IMG/VR virus record: IMGVR_UViG_3300008261_001882
Location: 1-31,512 of that record
Origin: a virus
DNA length: 31,512 bases
Reading direction: 5' to 3' (one strand)
In this document: positions 17,381 through 24,161 of the stretch, in pieces
Layout: every line of letters starts with the position of its first letter
Position numbering within the stretch: position 1 is the stretch's first letter
Made by a program: the position numbers and the translations under genes
Notes under the pieces: generated by a model
Told to the model about the DNA's origin: nothing
The model's database searches: none
The model's input: only the letters and a program-made list of their open reading frames with translations

Positions 17381-17603
17381 TAGATAGTCCTGAAATAAGA
17401 AGTTCACGTTCTGTCATATATGCCACAGGTTGGATCCATCCATTGCCCCAACATTCATATAAAATCTTTTGATATTCAGCCGGGCATTTTTCACTTATCT
17501 CGAATCCTGCTCTTGGAGCAGTGACGAACTTATCAACGATACGAAAACGAGCATCGTCTTGCTTGATTGTGAGAATTTGGCTGCGATGTGTACTAAATGT
17601 CAT
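17373..17603 (-). CDS. small protein of unknown function upstream of uvsE
   Basis: This 76-residue protein has no recognised domain. It is mildly acidic and contains a W-x-x-x-[AV] stretch and a single Cys pair far apart, and no membrane segment is visible. Its coding status rests on the tight fit. It begins directly behind a near-consensus promoter, and its last codons overlap the uvsE start in the arrangement C-T-A-A-T-G-A. The ATG at 17603 lies at the predicted transcription start, so the message may be leaderless; no other in-frame start is available nearby. An early host-takeover role would fit the promoter type but is speculation. Confidence 0.65.
   Translation of the reverse strand: MTFSTHRSQILTIKQDDARFRIVDKFVTAPRAGFEISEKCPAEYQKILYECWGNGWIQPVAYMTERELLISGLSND
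17388..17391 (-). promoter_or_regulatory. ribosome binding site that decides the uvsE start
   Basis: AGGA on the minus strand, seven nt before the ATG at 17380, favours this start over the in-frame GTG at 17407. The protein then begins directly with the conserved R-I-G-F-A-C-K strand of the family. Confidence 0.55.
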
Positions 17604-17609
17604 ACTACA

Positions 17610-17638
17610 AGTATAACATCATTACCGCCAGTTGTCAA
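17610..17638 (-). promoter_or_regulatory. sigma70-type promoter, TTGACA-N17-TATACT
   Basis: The -35 TTGACA (17633-17638) is perfect, the spacer is 17 nt and the -10 is TATACT (17610-17615). It reads toward the 76-residue gene and uvsE. It overlaps the last codons of the upstream glycosyltransferase gene. Host-polymerase promoters this strong are typical of phage early genes, so the uvsE unit is probably expressed early. Confidence 0.85.
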
Positions 17639-18446
17639 CTACAAACTTATCCTGAACATCCTGCGGATTTGGTTCACCGTGGAACACAGCAATGCTACAG
17701 TCCGCAGGAGGATGAACATCATGTCTTACGGTTTTGAACTGCCTGCCGCCTTGCGCCACAGTGAGTTCGTCTCTGCTACGTATTTCCCATTTGTAACTCA
17801 TAATCCATTCTCTAGGCCAAAACCTCATTCGATCTTTGGCTAATTTCCAAATCCAATCTTGATCTCCCTGCAACTTTTGAGCGTCTGATGGTTTCTGTTT
17901 GAATTGATCGTAGATGTAGCTTTGAGTTCCATGAGTCCATGCCAACACTGAACTATTAAGATAGTTCCAACTGGGGAAAAATTTTCTGTTGAAGTCGTGA
18001 ATGCCTATAAAACTATTATTGTGATAACCTGCAAGTTTGTCTATGTTAGCATGTATAACCACATCGAGATCCATGTACAGTATCCTACCTTTGAGAGGTA
18101 AAGAAGAATCAAACATATGAACCTTGTGCCACCAACCTCTGGCATAGTTGGCATTTGGCTGATATATTTTACGCACTCCTGCGATATCATGTTGATCATC
18201 AGTGAGACAGGCAAATTCATAAGGCACAGTGAGATGTCTTGCAATCATGTTACGCAGACGTTCAACATACTCTCTGTTGTACTTGTTACCGAATCTCACG
18301 CAGAGGACTGTGATTTTTGTGTTAGGATCGTGGTCAGTGGGCAGCGATTCACCGACTACCGCACCCGGCATCGGATAACCATTTGCTTTGTAAAACCGCC
18401 TTTGTTCTTTAGACCAACCGGCTCTATCTTCTTTTGACAATCGCAT
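17622..18446 (-). CDS. glycosyltransferase with DXD motif (GT-A/GT8-like)
   Basis: This 274-residue enzyme is predicted to transfer a sugar from a nucleotide-sugar donor. The region after residue 44 begins a GT-A Rossmann-like strand (I-T-V-L-C-V-R-F), followed by Y-x-C-L-T-D-D. The hallmark metal-binding D-L-D is at 126-128 in [16 protein letters not shown] motif near 194-200 is the usual distal acidic site of GT8-like enzymes, and a C-terminal H-G-x-P-x-P pattern also fits. The N-terminal 40 residues are basic and unassigned. It begins 23 nt inside the end of kdsA, so the two are co-translated. Likely roles are modifying host lipopolysaccharide or glycosylating a virion protein; acceptor and donor are unknown. 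Confidence 0.75.
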   Translation of the reverse strand: MRLSKEDRAGWSKEQRRFYKANGYPMPGAVVGESLPTDHDPNTKITVLCVRFGNKYNREYVERLRNMIARHLTVPYEFACLTDDQHDIAGVRKIYQPNANYARGWWHKVHMFDSSLPLKGRILYMDLDVVIHANIDKLAGYHNNSFIGIHDFNRKFFPSWNYLNSSVLAWTHGTQSYIYDQFKQKPSDAQKLQGDQDWIWKLAKDRMRFWPREWIMSYKWEIRSRDELTVAQGGRQFKTVRHDVHPPADCSIAVFHGEPNPQDVQDKFVVDNWR

Positions 18447-19251
18447 CTATGGCTACCAGGTCTTTTAAGATATCGCTGAGATCATCTAACTTGATCATGT
18501 TAGGACCATCACTAGGCGCATTGTCCGGATCTTCATGGCATTCCATGAACAGAGTTGATACACACCCTGTGGCTACAGCAGCTCTCGCCAAGTACGGGAC
18601 CATGGTCCTATCGCCGCCAGATCTTTCTCCCATTCCGCCAGGTTGTTGTACAGAATGTGTGGCATCAAAGACCACTGGATACCCGGTGCTTGCCATAATA
18701 GGCAAACTACGCATATCCACAACAAGATTATTGTACCCATGAGTATATCCTCTTTCGCATAGCATGATGCGTTCATTGCCGGTTGAAGCAATCTTTGCCG
18801 CAACGTTTTTCATATCGTGGGGAGCAAGGAACTGTCCCTTCTTGACGTTGATTACACAGCCAGTTTCTCCTGCGGCCACCAACAGATCAGTTTGTCTACA
18901 AAGGAATGCAGGAATTTGTAAAATATCAATGCCTGCCTCTGCACATTCTTTTGCTTGCCATGATTCGTGAATGTCTGTTAAAACAGGCACTCCGAACTGA
19001 TGCTTGATCGAATTAAGAATATGTAAACCTTCTTTGATACCCACACCTCGCTTGGTAGAAATACTACTTCGATTGGCTTTATCAAAACTGCTTTTATAGA
19101 TCAAGGGAATACCAAGTAACGATGTGATAGCAATTAGTCTAGCACAAGTTGCTTCTGCATGATCCTGACTTTCTATTTGACAAGGTCCTGCAATTAAAAC
19201 AAACGGAAGGTTGTTACTGATAGCAAGTGAGTTGATGTTAAATGTACGCAT
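18424..19251 (-). CDS. kdsA: KDO-8-phosphate synthase (2-dehydro-3-deoxyphosphooctonate aldolase), metal-dependent type
   Basis: This 275-residue TIM-barrel enzyme condenses phosphoenolpyruvate with arabinose-5-phosphate to KDO-8-phosphate, the committed step to the inner-core sugar of lipopolysaccharide. Family motifs run end to end: I-A-G-P-C-x-I-E-S (residues 20-28), [49 protein letters not shown] and [11 protein letters not shown]24, the His of D-A-T-H, a Glu in M-E-C-H and the Asp of S-D-G-P-N match the metal ligands of the Aquifex-type class; E. coli KdsA has Asn for the Cys. Length is near normal (about 267-284) and no key residue appears lost. It sits 8 nt after a small membrane protein and overlaps the glycosyltransferase. 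Confidence 0.93.
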   Translation of the reverse strand: MRTFNINSLAISNNLPFVLIAGPCQIESQDHAEATCARLIAITSLLGIPLIYKSSFDKANRSSISTKRGVGIKEGLHILNSIKHQFGVPVLTDIHESWQAKECAEAGIDILQIPAFLCRQTDLLVAAGETGCVINVKKGQFLAPHDMKNVAAKIASTGNERIMLCERGYTHGYNNLVVDMRSLPIMASTGYPVVFDATHSVQQPGGMGERSGGDRTMVPYLARAAVATGCVSTLFMECHEDPDNAPSDGPNMIKLDDLSDILKDLVAIDAIVKRR

Positions 19252-19259
19252 ATTATTAT

Positions 19260-19451
19260 TTACCAGTGTCTAATGGTGTTGGCAATAATAAAGCAACAGG
19301 TTATAACGTGAATGATAACCCAGAATGTTTTAAAAAACAAAGCCCACCGGGCTTCTTTTAATGTGAGGATAGGAACATCCGGACGATCGTCATCTGTGTT
19401 TCCCATAAGGTGCCCGGTTGCCCGGGCCCATATGCGTTCAATACTATTCAT
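19260..19451 (-). CDS. small single-TM membrane protein, unknown function
   Basis: The protein has 63 residues. The N-terminal half is soluble (I-W-A-R, G-H-L-M-G-N, D-D-D-R-P-D). Residues about 37-58 form one transmembrane helix, [20 protein letters not shown], followed by I-A-N-T-I-R-H-W at the C-terminus. I recognise similar small proteins in marine T4-like phages, with no known role. The ATG follows the TGA of the QueD-like gene directly (TGAATG), and kdsA begins 8 nt downstream, so it belongs to that operon. Its reading frame contains a terminator-like hairpin (19331-19354). Confidence 0.7.
   Translation of the reverse strand: MNSIERIWARATGHLMGNTDDDRPDVPILTLKEARWALFFKTFWVIIHVITCCFIIANTIRHW
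19331..19354 (-). terminator. terminator-like hairpin inside the small membrane protein gene
   Basis: On the coding (minus) strand AAGCCC-GGT-GGGCTT is followed by TGTTTTTT. The six-pair stem and U-rich tract fit an intrinsic terminator. It lies within codons for A-R-W-A-L-F-F-K of the 63-residue protein, upstream of kdsA and the glycosyltransferase. The stem is short and the loop is only three bases, so it may attenuate, not stop, transcription, or have no effect. Confidence 0.35.
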
Positions 19452-20003
19452 TCAACACTCACGTATAACAGGAATATCGCCTTCGTATGTTGCTGAGTTG
19501 CCAGCGTGTTCAAATACTTCTACGCTTTTAATCCGGACAGTAGGATTTAGCGGATACCGATGATTGCCATTCTTTAGCAACCAATCCATCTTATCATAGC
19601 ACATTTTAGCGAACAGTTCGCAACCAACACCTTCTACAATACGTAGATCACAAACGCCTTGTCTGCGATAGGGTTCGGTTTGTACACGTTCTTGATTACC
19701 GTCGTGTTCTGGATTTGAACTCCAACCAGCCATTTCTTTGAATCTATCCAACAGTGGATCATCATGTGCAATTACAGTAGTGTGGTCAAACATATGATCC
19801 GCCCACGTTTTGAAATCTTTTAGACCACCGAAGTCCATGCCCCAATTCTTTTCATCTAGTGTATCGCATTCGAACACAAGTTTAATACCAATTGAGTAAC
19901 CGTGTAGCAGTGAGCAATGACTGTGTGTGGCACGCCATTGTCTGAAGCAACAACTAAGACCTCTGTCGTTGCCGTAAGTTTTTGTTGAAAGAAATTTTGC
20001 CAT
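19452..20003 (-). CDS. QueD/6-pyruvoyl-tetrahydropterin-synthase family protein (HGY variant)
   Basis: This 183-residue protein belongs to the tunnelling-fold pterin enzymes, which act on dihydroneopterin triphosphate on the way to queuosine or tetrahydropterins. Visible motifs are T-H-S-H-C-S-L-L-H-G-Y (26-36; candidate zinc His H27 and H34, catalytic Cys C30), M-D-F-G-G-L-K (56-62), D-H-x-x-D-H near 69-74, and V-E-V-F-E-H (161-166) with the pterin-anchoring Glu. The second His of the usual H-G-H zinc motif is Tyr36. A branch of bacterial relatives also has H-G-Y, so this looks like a subfamily trait. An insert of about 25 residues follows residue 90. AAGGAG seven nt upstream fixes the ATG at 20003. 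No queC, queE or folE is present, so the exact product is uncertain. Confidence 0.78.
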   Translation of the reverse strand: MAKFLSTKTYGNDRGLSCCFRQWRATHSHCSLLHGYSIGIKLVFECDTLDEKNWGMDFGGLKDFKTWADHMFDHTTVIAHDDPLLDRFKEMAGWSSNPEHDGNQERVQTEPYRRQGVCDLRIVEGVGCELFAKMCYDKMDWLLKNGNHRYPLNPTVRIKSVEVFEHAGNSATYEGDIPVIREC

Positions 20004-20070
20004 CTCTAGTCTCCTTTATATAGGTAGCAAGTTTGATGACTGCAGAGTGTTTAAAGAGGGATGATGCCAT
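19954..20070 (-). CDS. possible 38-residue leader ORF overlapping the QueD-like gene
   Basis: A short frame starts at an ATG four nt after AGAGGA and runs 38 codons to a TAG, 50 nt inside the QueD-like gene in another frame. The peptide is basic (S-L-F-K-H-S-A-V-I-K-L at the N-terminus; R-Q-R-Q-R-S at the C-terminus). It fills the only sizeable gap in this region, behind a perfect TATAAATA. It could be a real small protein, a leader that couples translation into the downstream gene, or chance. The good ribosome binding site is the main support; I recognise no family. Confidence 0.4.
   Translation of the reverse strand: MASSLFKHSAVIKLATYIKETRDGKISFNKNLRQRQRS
20011..20016 (-). promoter_or_regulatory. 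ribosome binding site of the QueD-like gene
   Basis: AAGGAG on the minus strand lies seven nt before the ATG at 20003 and fixes that start. It also lies inside the overlapping 38-codon frame, so ribosomes reading that frame would pass over it. Confidence 0.7.
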
Positions 20071-20116
20071 AAAGTCCTCTGTGATACTGTGTGTATGTAA
20101 TATTATATTACATTTC

Positions 20117-20124
20117 TATTTATA
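20117..20124 (-). promoter_or_regulatory. T4-late-type promoter element, TATAAATA
   Basis: This is an exact match to the T4 late consensus TATAAATA on the minus strand, overlapping the stop of the upstream IGNGES gene. Transcription would start near 20110, leaving about 40 nt before the 38-codon frame and about 105 nt before the QueD-like gene. The adjacent spacer 20004-20116 has no other gene. Exact match and position make this the best late-promoter candidate in the window. Confidence 0.5.
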
Positions 20125-20713
20125 ATGCAATGAATTCCACATTATTTTTTTGCCATTCCGTTGGCATACACCATCCCTGTTTATTATAGATGACAAATTT
20201 TGTATTGGGGTAATGTGTGAATACCGCTGCAATTTGATAAATCCAATAGCTGGGATCCACTGCCTGTGCGCCCGATCGCGCATAGTTCACGGTGCCTTTA
20301 TAGATATTATTCACAGTGTGGTCTATCGGATACAGATCAAATCCGATCAGTATAACTTCTTCGTGCCCTAACACAGCTGCTAACAGCACAGCGTAGCCAC
20401 CACTGCCCCAATGTTCTGCATGATTGACTTTGGCTTCGCCTCGGGTAGGCACTTCAGGCAGTAGATGAACGTTTTTGTTTTTTCTTATTTTTCTGAAATA
20501 GTGATGCCAGTGATCACGTACATAGATTTTTGTGTCTTTGGTATTGGGATTGGTTACAGCTTCTTCTGCCATCCTACGATCACAGCAGATCAAATGATCG
20601 ACATTGAGATCTCTGTGTATGGCATTGCAGCCTATTAATGTATGTTGAGTGTATGTACTAACATCAACATGGCGTCTGCTTTCGCCATTGCCGATTACCA
20701 ACGCCTGAGACAT
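20120..20713 (-). CDS. IGNGES Rossmann-type protein, possible glycosyltransferase
   Basis: This 197-residue protein opens with the nucleotide-binding-like strand and loop A-L-V-I-G-N-G-E-S-R. I-G-C-N-A-I-H-R, then H-L-I-C-C-D-R-R-M and G-S-G-G-Y-A-V-L-L-A-A follow, with I-L-I-G-F-D-L-Y in the C-terminal half. The pattern resembles the Rossmann-like part of sialyltransferase-type (GT29-like) and MptE/DUF115-type proteins. I cannot separate these options from sequence alone. Phage relatives occur beside surface-sugar genes, and here kdsA and a DXD glycosyltransferase are close by, which favours a sugar role. The ATG overlaps the TAA of the upstream structural gene by one base (TAATG). Confidence 0.55.
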   Translation of the reverse strand: MSQALVIGNGESRRHVDVSTYTQHTLIGCNAIHRDLNVDHLICCDRRMAEEAVTNPNTKDTKIYVRDHWHHYFRKIRKNKNVHLLPEVPTRGEAKVNHAEHWGSGGYAVLLAAVLGHEEVILIGFDLYPIDHTVNNIYKGTVNYARSGAQAVDPSYWIYQIAAVFTHYPNTKFVIYNKQGWCMPTEWQKNNVEFIAL

Positions 20714-21555
20714 TATTCAATTCTGCCGAATCCGTTCCAAATACCAGGACTGCCTGATTTAGTGCATACCCAACCTACGAACTTTCCTGGAGTTGGATAA
20801 TTGTTCCATACTACATCGCCTTCATTAAACCCGCCGCTGCTAGGAGGTTCATTGCCGCTGAGGTGTAGTTTGTCATTGAATTTCAAAGCACCATTGACAT
20901 GTAGACTGCTACGTGGATCAGCAGTACCGACATTGATAGCTAGAGAACCTATAATAGAAACTTTAGTATCACCTGTGGCAGGGTTTCCGATGACTATGTT
21001 GCCGCCAGCTTTAATAGAAATTCTTGTTGTATGGTCAGTGCCTAGGTCTAAATCTGTGTAGTTGTATGTGCCAATCATAGCAGTGTTCAGTGATGATGCA
21101 CCGATCACAATGTCTACGTTTTGATCTATGATATTCACAGCCGACTTAGGTTGGTCGGTACCCAGCCCTAGGCGATCGGTGTTGGGGTCATATATCAAAT
21201 ATTGATTTACACTTAACCCGCCATCTACTATCAATCCTTTGAGATGACCGACTTCTCGAAGATTGCTTTTTGTTACAGTAGGTCCTAGTTCTTTTTCGTC
21301 TAGTACTTTGATGTTATTGATAGATAGAATTTTATTTTTTGCTAAATCGATGCTTTCGGAAACAAAAAATCTATCAGGATCGGTGTTGAACAAAAATTGT
21401 TTGTTATGTCCTTGGCCGCTCCAGAGTATACCCTTACCATTGATATCGCCTTTGATAACTATGTAAGGAAATTCAGCAGAGTTAATTTCTTGACCTTCTT
21501 GCAATACTTCTTGCAACAGGGCTGTTAGGGCATTTAATTTTTCTTGACTTGCCAT
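20713..21555 (-). CDS. structural/fibre-like protein, paralogue of the next gene
   Basis: This 280-residue protein is probably part of the virion. It aligns over nearly its full length with the product of 21557-22651. Shared landmarks are D-R-F-F-[VS]-S-E-S-I-D-L-A, the T-V-T-K-S-N-L-R-E-V-G block, G-L-I-V-D-G-G, R-L-G-L-G-T-[DE], D-L-H-V-N-G-A-type strands, and a C-terminal E-G-D-[IV]-V-W-N … V-G-W-V-C-x-x-S-G-S-P-G-[IL]-W module. The C-terminal module resembles those at the tips of phage fibres. I place the start at the ATG at 21555, one nt after the upstream stop; the in-frame TTG at 21570 would lie inside the previous gene. Confidence 0.65.
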   Translation of the reverse strand: MASQEKLNALTALLQEVLQEGQEINSAEFPYIVIKGDINGKGILWSGQGHNKQFLFNTDPDRFFVSESIDLAKNKILSINNIKVLDEKELGPTVTKSNLREVGHLKGLIVDGGLSVNQYLIYDPNTDRLGLGTDQPKSAVNIIDQNVDIVIGASSLNTAMIGTYNYTDLDLGTDHTTRISIKAGGNIVIGNPATGDTKVSIIGSLAINVGTADPRSSLHVNGALKFNDKLHLSGNEPPSSGGFNEGDVVWNNYPTPGKFVGWVCTKSGSPGIWNGFGRIE

Positions 21556-21556
21556 G

Positions 21557-22651
21557 TTATGAATTTCCAATTTTACCGAACGGAGCCCACAGTCCCGGGG
21601 ATCCGGTTTGAATACATACCCATCCTACGTAGGAGTTCATTCTTGGTTCTATATTCCACACAATGTCGCCTTCGTTGTACGATCCATTTGTGGGATAAGT
21701 GCTGTCGTATTTTTGCAGTCTATTATTGAATCTCACTGCACCGTTGACATGCAAATCGACTTCTGGATCTGGAGTTGACACTCTCACTGATAGCTTACCA
21801 TGCACATGTATCTGTGCAGGAGCCATTTTAGGATTACCTAATATAATGTTCCCGCTAGATGAAATGATTATTCTTGCAGTGTTGTCCGTACCTAATTCTA
21901 AGTTATGGCTGGCATATGTGCCAATGAATGCTTTTACAGTATCCTTGGTGCCGAGTACTATCTCTACACCGTCATCTAAAATACTAACAGCAGCATTAGG
22001 ACTTTCTGTGCCTAGTCCTAGTCTGCTGGTGTTAGCATCGAACACCATAAACTGACCCACTGACATCCCACCATCTACTATCAGACCATTAAGGCGACCA
22101 ACTTCTCGGAGATTACTTTTGGTTACTGTGGGACCTAATTCTTTCTCATCAATTAGTTTGATGTTGTTGATAGTGACGCTTTTACCTCTAGCAAGGTCTA
22201 TAGATTCAGATGAAAAGAATCTATCCGGACCAGAGTTGAATATAAATTGTTTGGTGTTGCCCTTCCCCGCCCACAGTAGACCTTTGCCGTCTAACGTGTC
22301 TCCCGAAAACGTGATAGGTACATCTTTTTCAAATTTGATGTCAGCACGTATCTCATCAACTTCTAGGATCTTGGTTTTGAGGATGCCCTGCACTGTGAGA
22401 TTGTCGATGTTTTCCACAAACAGATTCTTAACAGTAACACCGTCGTTGTTCACAGTAAGCTGAGTTTTTACCGCAGTGTCTGTGATACCAGTACTGGAGA
22501 AGTTTTGTATTTTGCCACCTGAAATATGATCACCTGACAGCGATCGGAATGGCATTTTCCGTGCGATTTCTTTGATATCCGGGCCAGCGGTTTGTGCGAT
22601 TGCGTTGATTTCATCGCCTAGTGCGGCTAATAAATTATTGACATTGCTCAT
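21557..22651 (-). CDS. structural/fibre-like protein, longer paralogue
   Basis: This 364-residue protein has an extra N-terminal part of about 90 residues compared with its downstream paralogue. That part is a helical opening (N-V-N-N-L-L-A-A-L-G-D-E-I-N-A-I-A), then G-D-H-I-S-G-G-K-I-Q-N-F, then beta repeats such as L-F-V-E-N-I-D-N-L-T-V-Q-G. The G-D-H-I-x-G-G-K-I-x-N-F motif is familiar from marine phage structural proteins. The remainder is the shared beta-rich region and C-terminal V-G-W-V-C tip module. The ATG at 22651 is preferred over an in-frame TTG seven codons earlier. A GATAAATA element lies seven nt upstream, which fits late expression. It is separated from the previous gene by a terminator. 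Confidence 0.68.
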   Translation of the reverse strand: MSNVNNLLAALGDEINAIAQTAGPDIKEIARKMPFRSLSGDHISGGKIQNFSSTGITDTAVKTQLTVNNDGVTVKNLFVENIDNLTVQGILKTKILEVDEIRADIKFEKDVPITFSGDTLDGKGLLWAGKGNTKQFIFNSGPDRFFSSESIDLARGKSVTINNIKLIDEKELGPTVTKSNLREVGRLNGLIVDGGMSVGQFMVFDANTSRLGLGTESPNAAVSILDDGVEIVLGTKDTVKAFIGTYASHNLELGTDNTARIIISSSGNIILGNPKMAPAQIHVHGKLSVRVSTPDPEVDLHVNGAVRFNNRLQKYDSTYPTNGSYNEGDIVWNIEPRMNSYVGWVCIQTGSPGLWAPFGKIGNS

Positions 22652-22658
22652 AGTAATG

Positions 22659-22666
22659 TATTTATC
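22659..22666 (-). promoter_or_regulatory. late-type promoter element, GATAAATA
   Basis: On the minus strand GATAAATA matches seven of eight bases of the T4 late consensus and fits the NATAAATA form described for cyanophages. It lies between the terminator at 22676-22699 and the structural gene start at 22651. Its spacing puts the transcription start almost at the ATG, so the message would be nearly leaderless. Confidence 0.4.
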
Positions 22667-22675
22667 CGCCAAAGA

Positions 22676-22699
22676 AAAAGCGGGCCGAAGCCCGCTTTT
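22676..22699 (-). terminator. rho-independent terminator with TTCG loop
   Basis: On the minus strand the sequence AAAAGCGGGC-TTCG-GCCCGCTTTT is followed by T and then CTTT. A six-pair GC stem, a stable UUCG tetraloop and a U tract form a classic intrinsic terminator, placed 17 nt after the stop of the 391-residue gene. The flanking A tract means it could also work on the plus strand. Confidence 0.9.
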
Positions 22700-22716
22700 A
22701 CTGAGAATTTACTTTG

Positions 22717-23892
22717 TTATTGTACTTTTAACAATATAGTATCTTCGTTGATCCTACCGTTGAGCTTGATATCCACAGCTTTGATATCGTCTAGGAACTT
22801 GCGCAACTGTACCTTACCCGCTGCCTTGAATTCTTTAAGCTGTTCTTCGGGCTTGCGCAGGGTCTTCTGTACACTTTTTATTGTATCAAACCCAATAATT
22901 GTGGTTCCCTTGACCCCAAGTTCATTGAATTCCGCAGCCATGTACTTGCCAATTTTACGTGTCTTGACGTTATAAATCCACAGTTCTTTGGTACCTATGA
23001 TGTCTTGCGGGTTGATAGAAACCAATTTAAGTGTTTCATCCTGCTTGAGGTACTTCATCTTAGCCACAACTTTGGCCTTGTCAGTGGGCTTCTTAGCACG
23101 AGGCTTTTTATTGACCTTGGCTTCTTGTGCCAGCATGTCACACGCTGAAAGGATTTCGCTATAGAACAGAGTGATCTTTTTCAGATTAGCCTTGCTCAAA
23201 TGACTGTAACCTTCCTTCAACTGTTCGTCTTTGGTGGTAGCTGCTTCAACTAATTCTTCGTAGTTGCGAATATATAGATCTTTGATAATGCGAGCGTGAG
23301 CAGCTTTGGCCTGACGTCCACGTAGAAGATTCAGCAGTTTAAATGCTTTTGGATCAAACGATTCTGGATCTGTTTGAAACGCCTCAATAGCATCTTCGAT
23401 TTCTTCAGTCATGCCTATTGCAACATCACGCAGTCGTTCTTGAATACTAGGAGTATACACTGCGGGCTTAACTTCGACAGCACCATCTTCTGGCTCTGCT
23501 TCGTCGTGTTTGCCCTCTTCAATGATCTTAGCAATAGACTTGCTTAACCATTCTGCGGTGTTACGACCTTCGTTGAAGTCTGCTCTTATTGCAGGCATGC
23601 CTCTAAGTAGATTGGCAGCGATAGCACCTACGGTTGTGCCGCAACGGTTATCTTTGGTATTCTTAAAGGCTTTGATAATATCTTTTGGATAGTCCTGGCT
23701 GCTCATCCAATTAATAACCTTAGGTTTAAGTTCTTTACCGCTGGTTTCTAACCGGTAATAACTCATAGCCATACGGAAGTGTCGACTAAACTGATCAGCA
23801 GTCATGGTTTCGTGATCATCCCATTTCGGACTTAGATCACGTCCTTTGTTCTGGCGAATAGCAATGCTGGCTTTTTTCAGTTTGGTTACCAT
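22717..23892 (-). CDS. conserved phage protein of unknown function (391 residues)
   Basis: The protein is Lys/Glu-rich and mostly helical, with a charged linker (E-P-E-D-G-A-V-E-V-K-P) near residues 135-150. A Lys/Arg-rich patch (N-K-K-P-R-A-K-K-P-T-D-K-A-K) lies in the second half, and a C-terminal beta-rich part includes L-W-I-Y-N-V-K-T-R-K-I-G. I have seen relatives in T4-like marine phages without function. The basic patch would suit nucleic-acid or ribosome contact, which is speculation. The start is the ATG at 23892, where AGGAGT lies six nt upstream; a longer in-frame start would place codons inside the promoter. It is alone between a perfect sigma70 promoter and a strong terminator, so it forms a monocistronic early unit. 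Confidence 0.72.
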   Translation of the reverse strand: MVTKLKKASIAIRQNKGRDLSPKWDDHETMTADQFSRHFRMAMSYYRLETSGKELKPKVINWMSSQDYPKDIIKAFKNTKDNRCGTTVGAIAANLLRGMPAIRADFNEGRNTAEWLSKSIAKIIEEGKHDEAEPEDGAVEVKPAVYTPSIQERLRDVAIGMTEEIEDAIEAFQTDPESFDPKAFKLLNLLRGRQAKAAHARIIKDLYIRNYEELVEAATTKDEQLKEGYSHLSKANLKKITLFYSEILSACDMLAQEAKVNKKPRAKKPTDKAKVVAKMKYLKQDETLKLVSINPQDIIGTKELWIYNVKTRKIGKYMAAEFNELGVKGTTIIGFDTIKSVQKTLRKPEEQLKEFKAAGKVQLRKFLDDIKAVDIKLNGRINEDTILLKVQ

Positions 23893-23898
23893 AGAGTC

Positions 23899-23904
23899 AC
23901 TCCT
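23899..23904 (-). promoter_or_regulatory. ribosome binding site that decides the start of the 391-residue gene
   Basis: AGGAGT on the minus strand, six nt before the ATG at 23892, selects that start over upstream in-frame candidates that would overlap the -10 and -35 boxes. Confidence 0.75.
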
Positions 23905-23923
23905 GTTGTTAAACAATACATAT

Positions 23924-23952
23924 ATTATAGCACCAAACTGTGAGTTTGTCAA
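23924..23952 (-). promoter_or_regulatory. perfect sigma70 promoter, TTGACA-N17-TATAAT
   Basis: Both hexamers are exact consensus (-35 at 23947-23952, -10 at 23924-23929) with a 17-nt spacer. Transcription would start near 23917, giving a leader of about 25 nt before the ATG at 23892. The -35 box contains the TGA stop of the upstream 64-residue gene. This should be a very strong early promoter. Confidence 0.93.
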
Positions 23953-24143
23953 CCATGTCCAAATCTCTTGATTTCGTGCAGATCACCATTCTCATCTTCT
24001 TGATACACAATGGCTTCCATAACACCCAATCCAAGATTGGCTTCTGCTATTTCCAACGCTTCTTTCCTGCTGCTGGTGGTTTCTACCAATTCTTCGTGAC
24101 CGGCTTCATCCACTGCCCAAACTTCGTATAGTTCAAAGTTCAT
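23949..24143 (-). CDS. small acidic protein of unknown function
   Basis: This 64-residue acidic protein has a beta-alpha-beta look: F-E-L-Y-E-V-W-A-V-D, a helix S-S-R-K-E-A-L-E-I-A-E-A-N, then A-I-V-Y-Q-E-D-E-N-G-D-L-H-E-I-K. No domain is recognised. It follows the 185-residue gene by 18 nt. AAGGAG lies 14 nt before the ATG at 24143, farther than usual, and no better in-frame start exists. Its TGA stop lies within the -35 box of the next promoter. Confidence 0.6.
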   Translation of the reverse strand: MNFELYEVWAVDEAGHEELVETTSSRKEALEIAEANLGLGVMEAIVYQEDENGDLHEIKRFGHG

Positions 24144-24161
24144 GATACTAACACAATCTCC

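Noticed and set aside
17381-17407. Upstream GTG start for uvsE adding nine residues
   Set aside because: The ATG at 17380 has AGGA at seven nt and the family's conserved first strand begins right there.
19257-19263. GTAAATA element ahead of kdsA as a late promoter
   Set aside because: It is formed by the TAA stop of the 63-residue gene and AT-rich spacer, with too little distance to the ATG.
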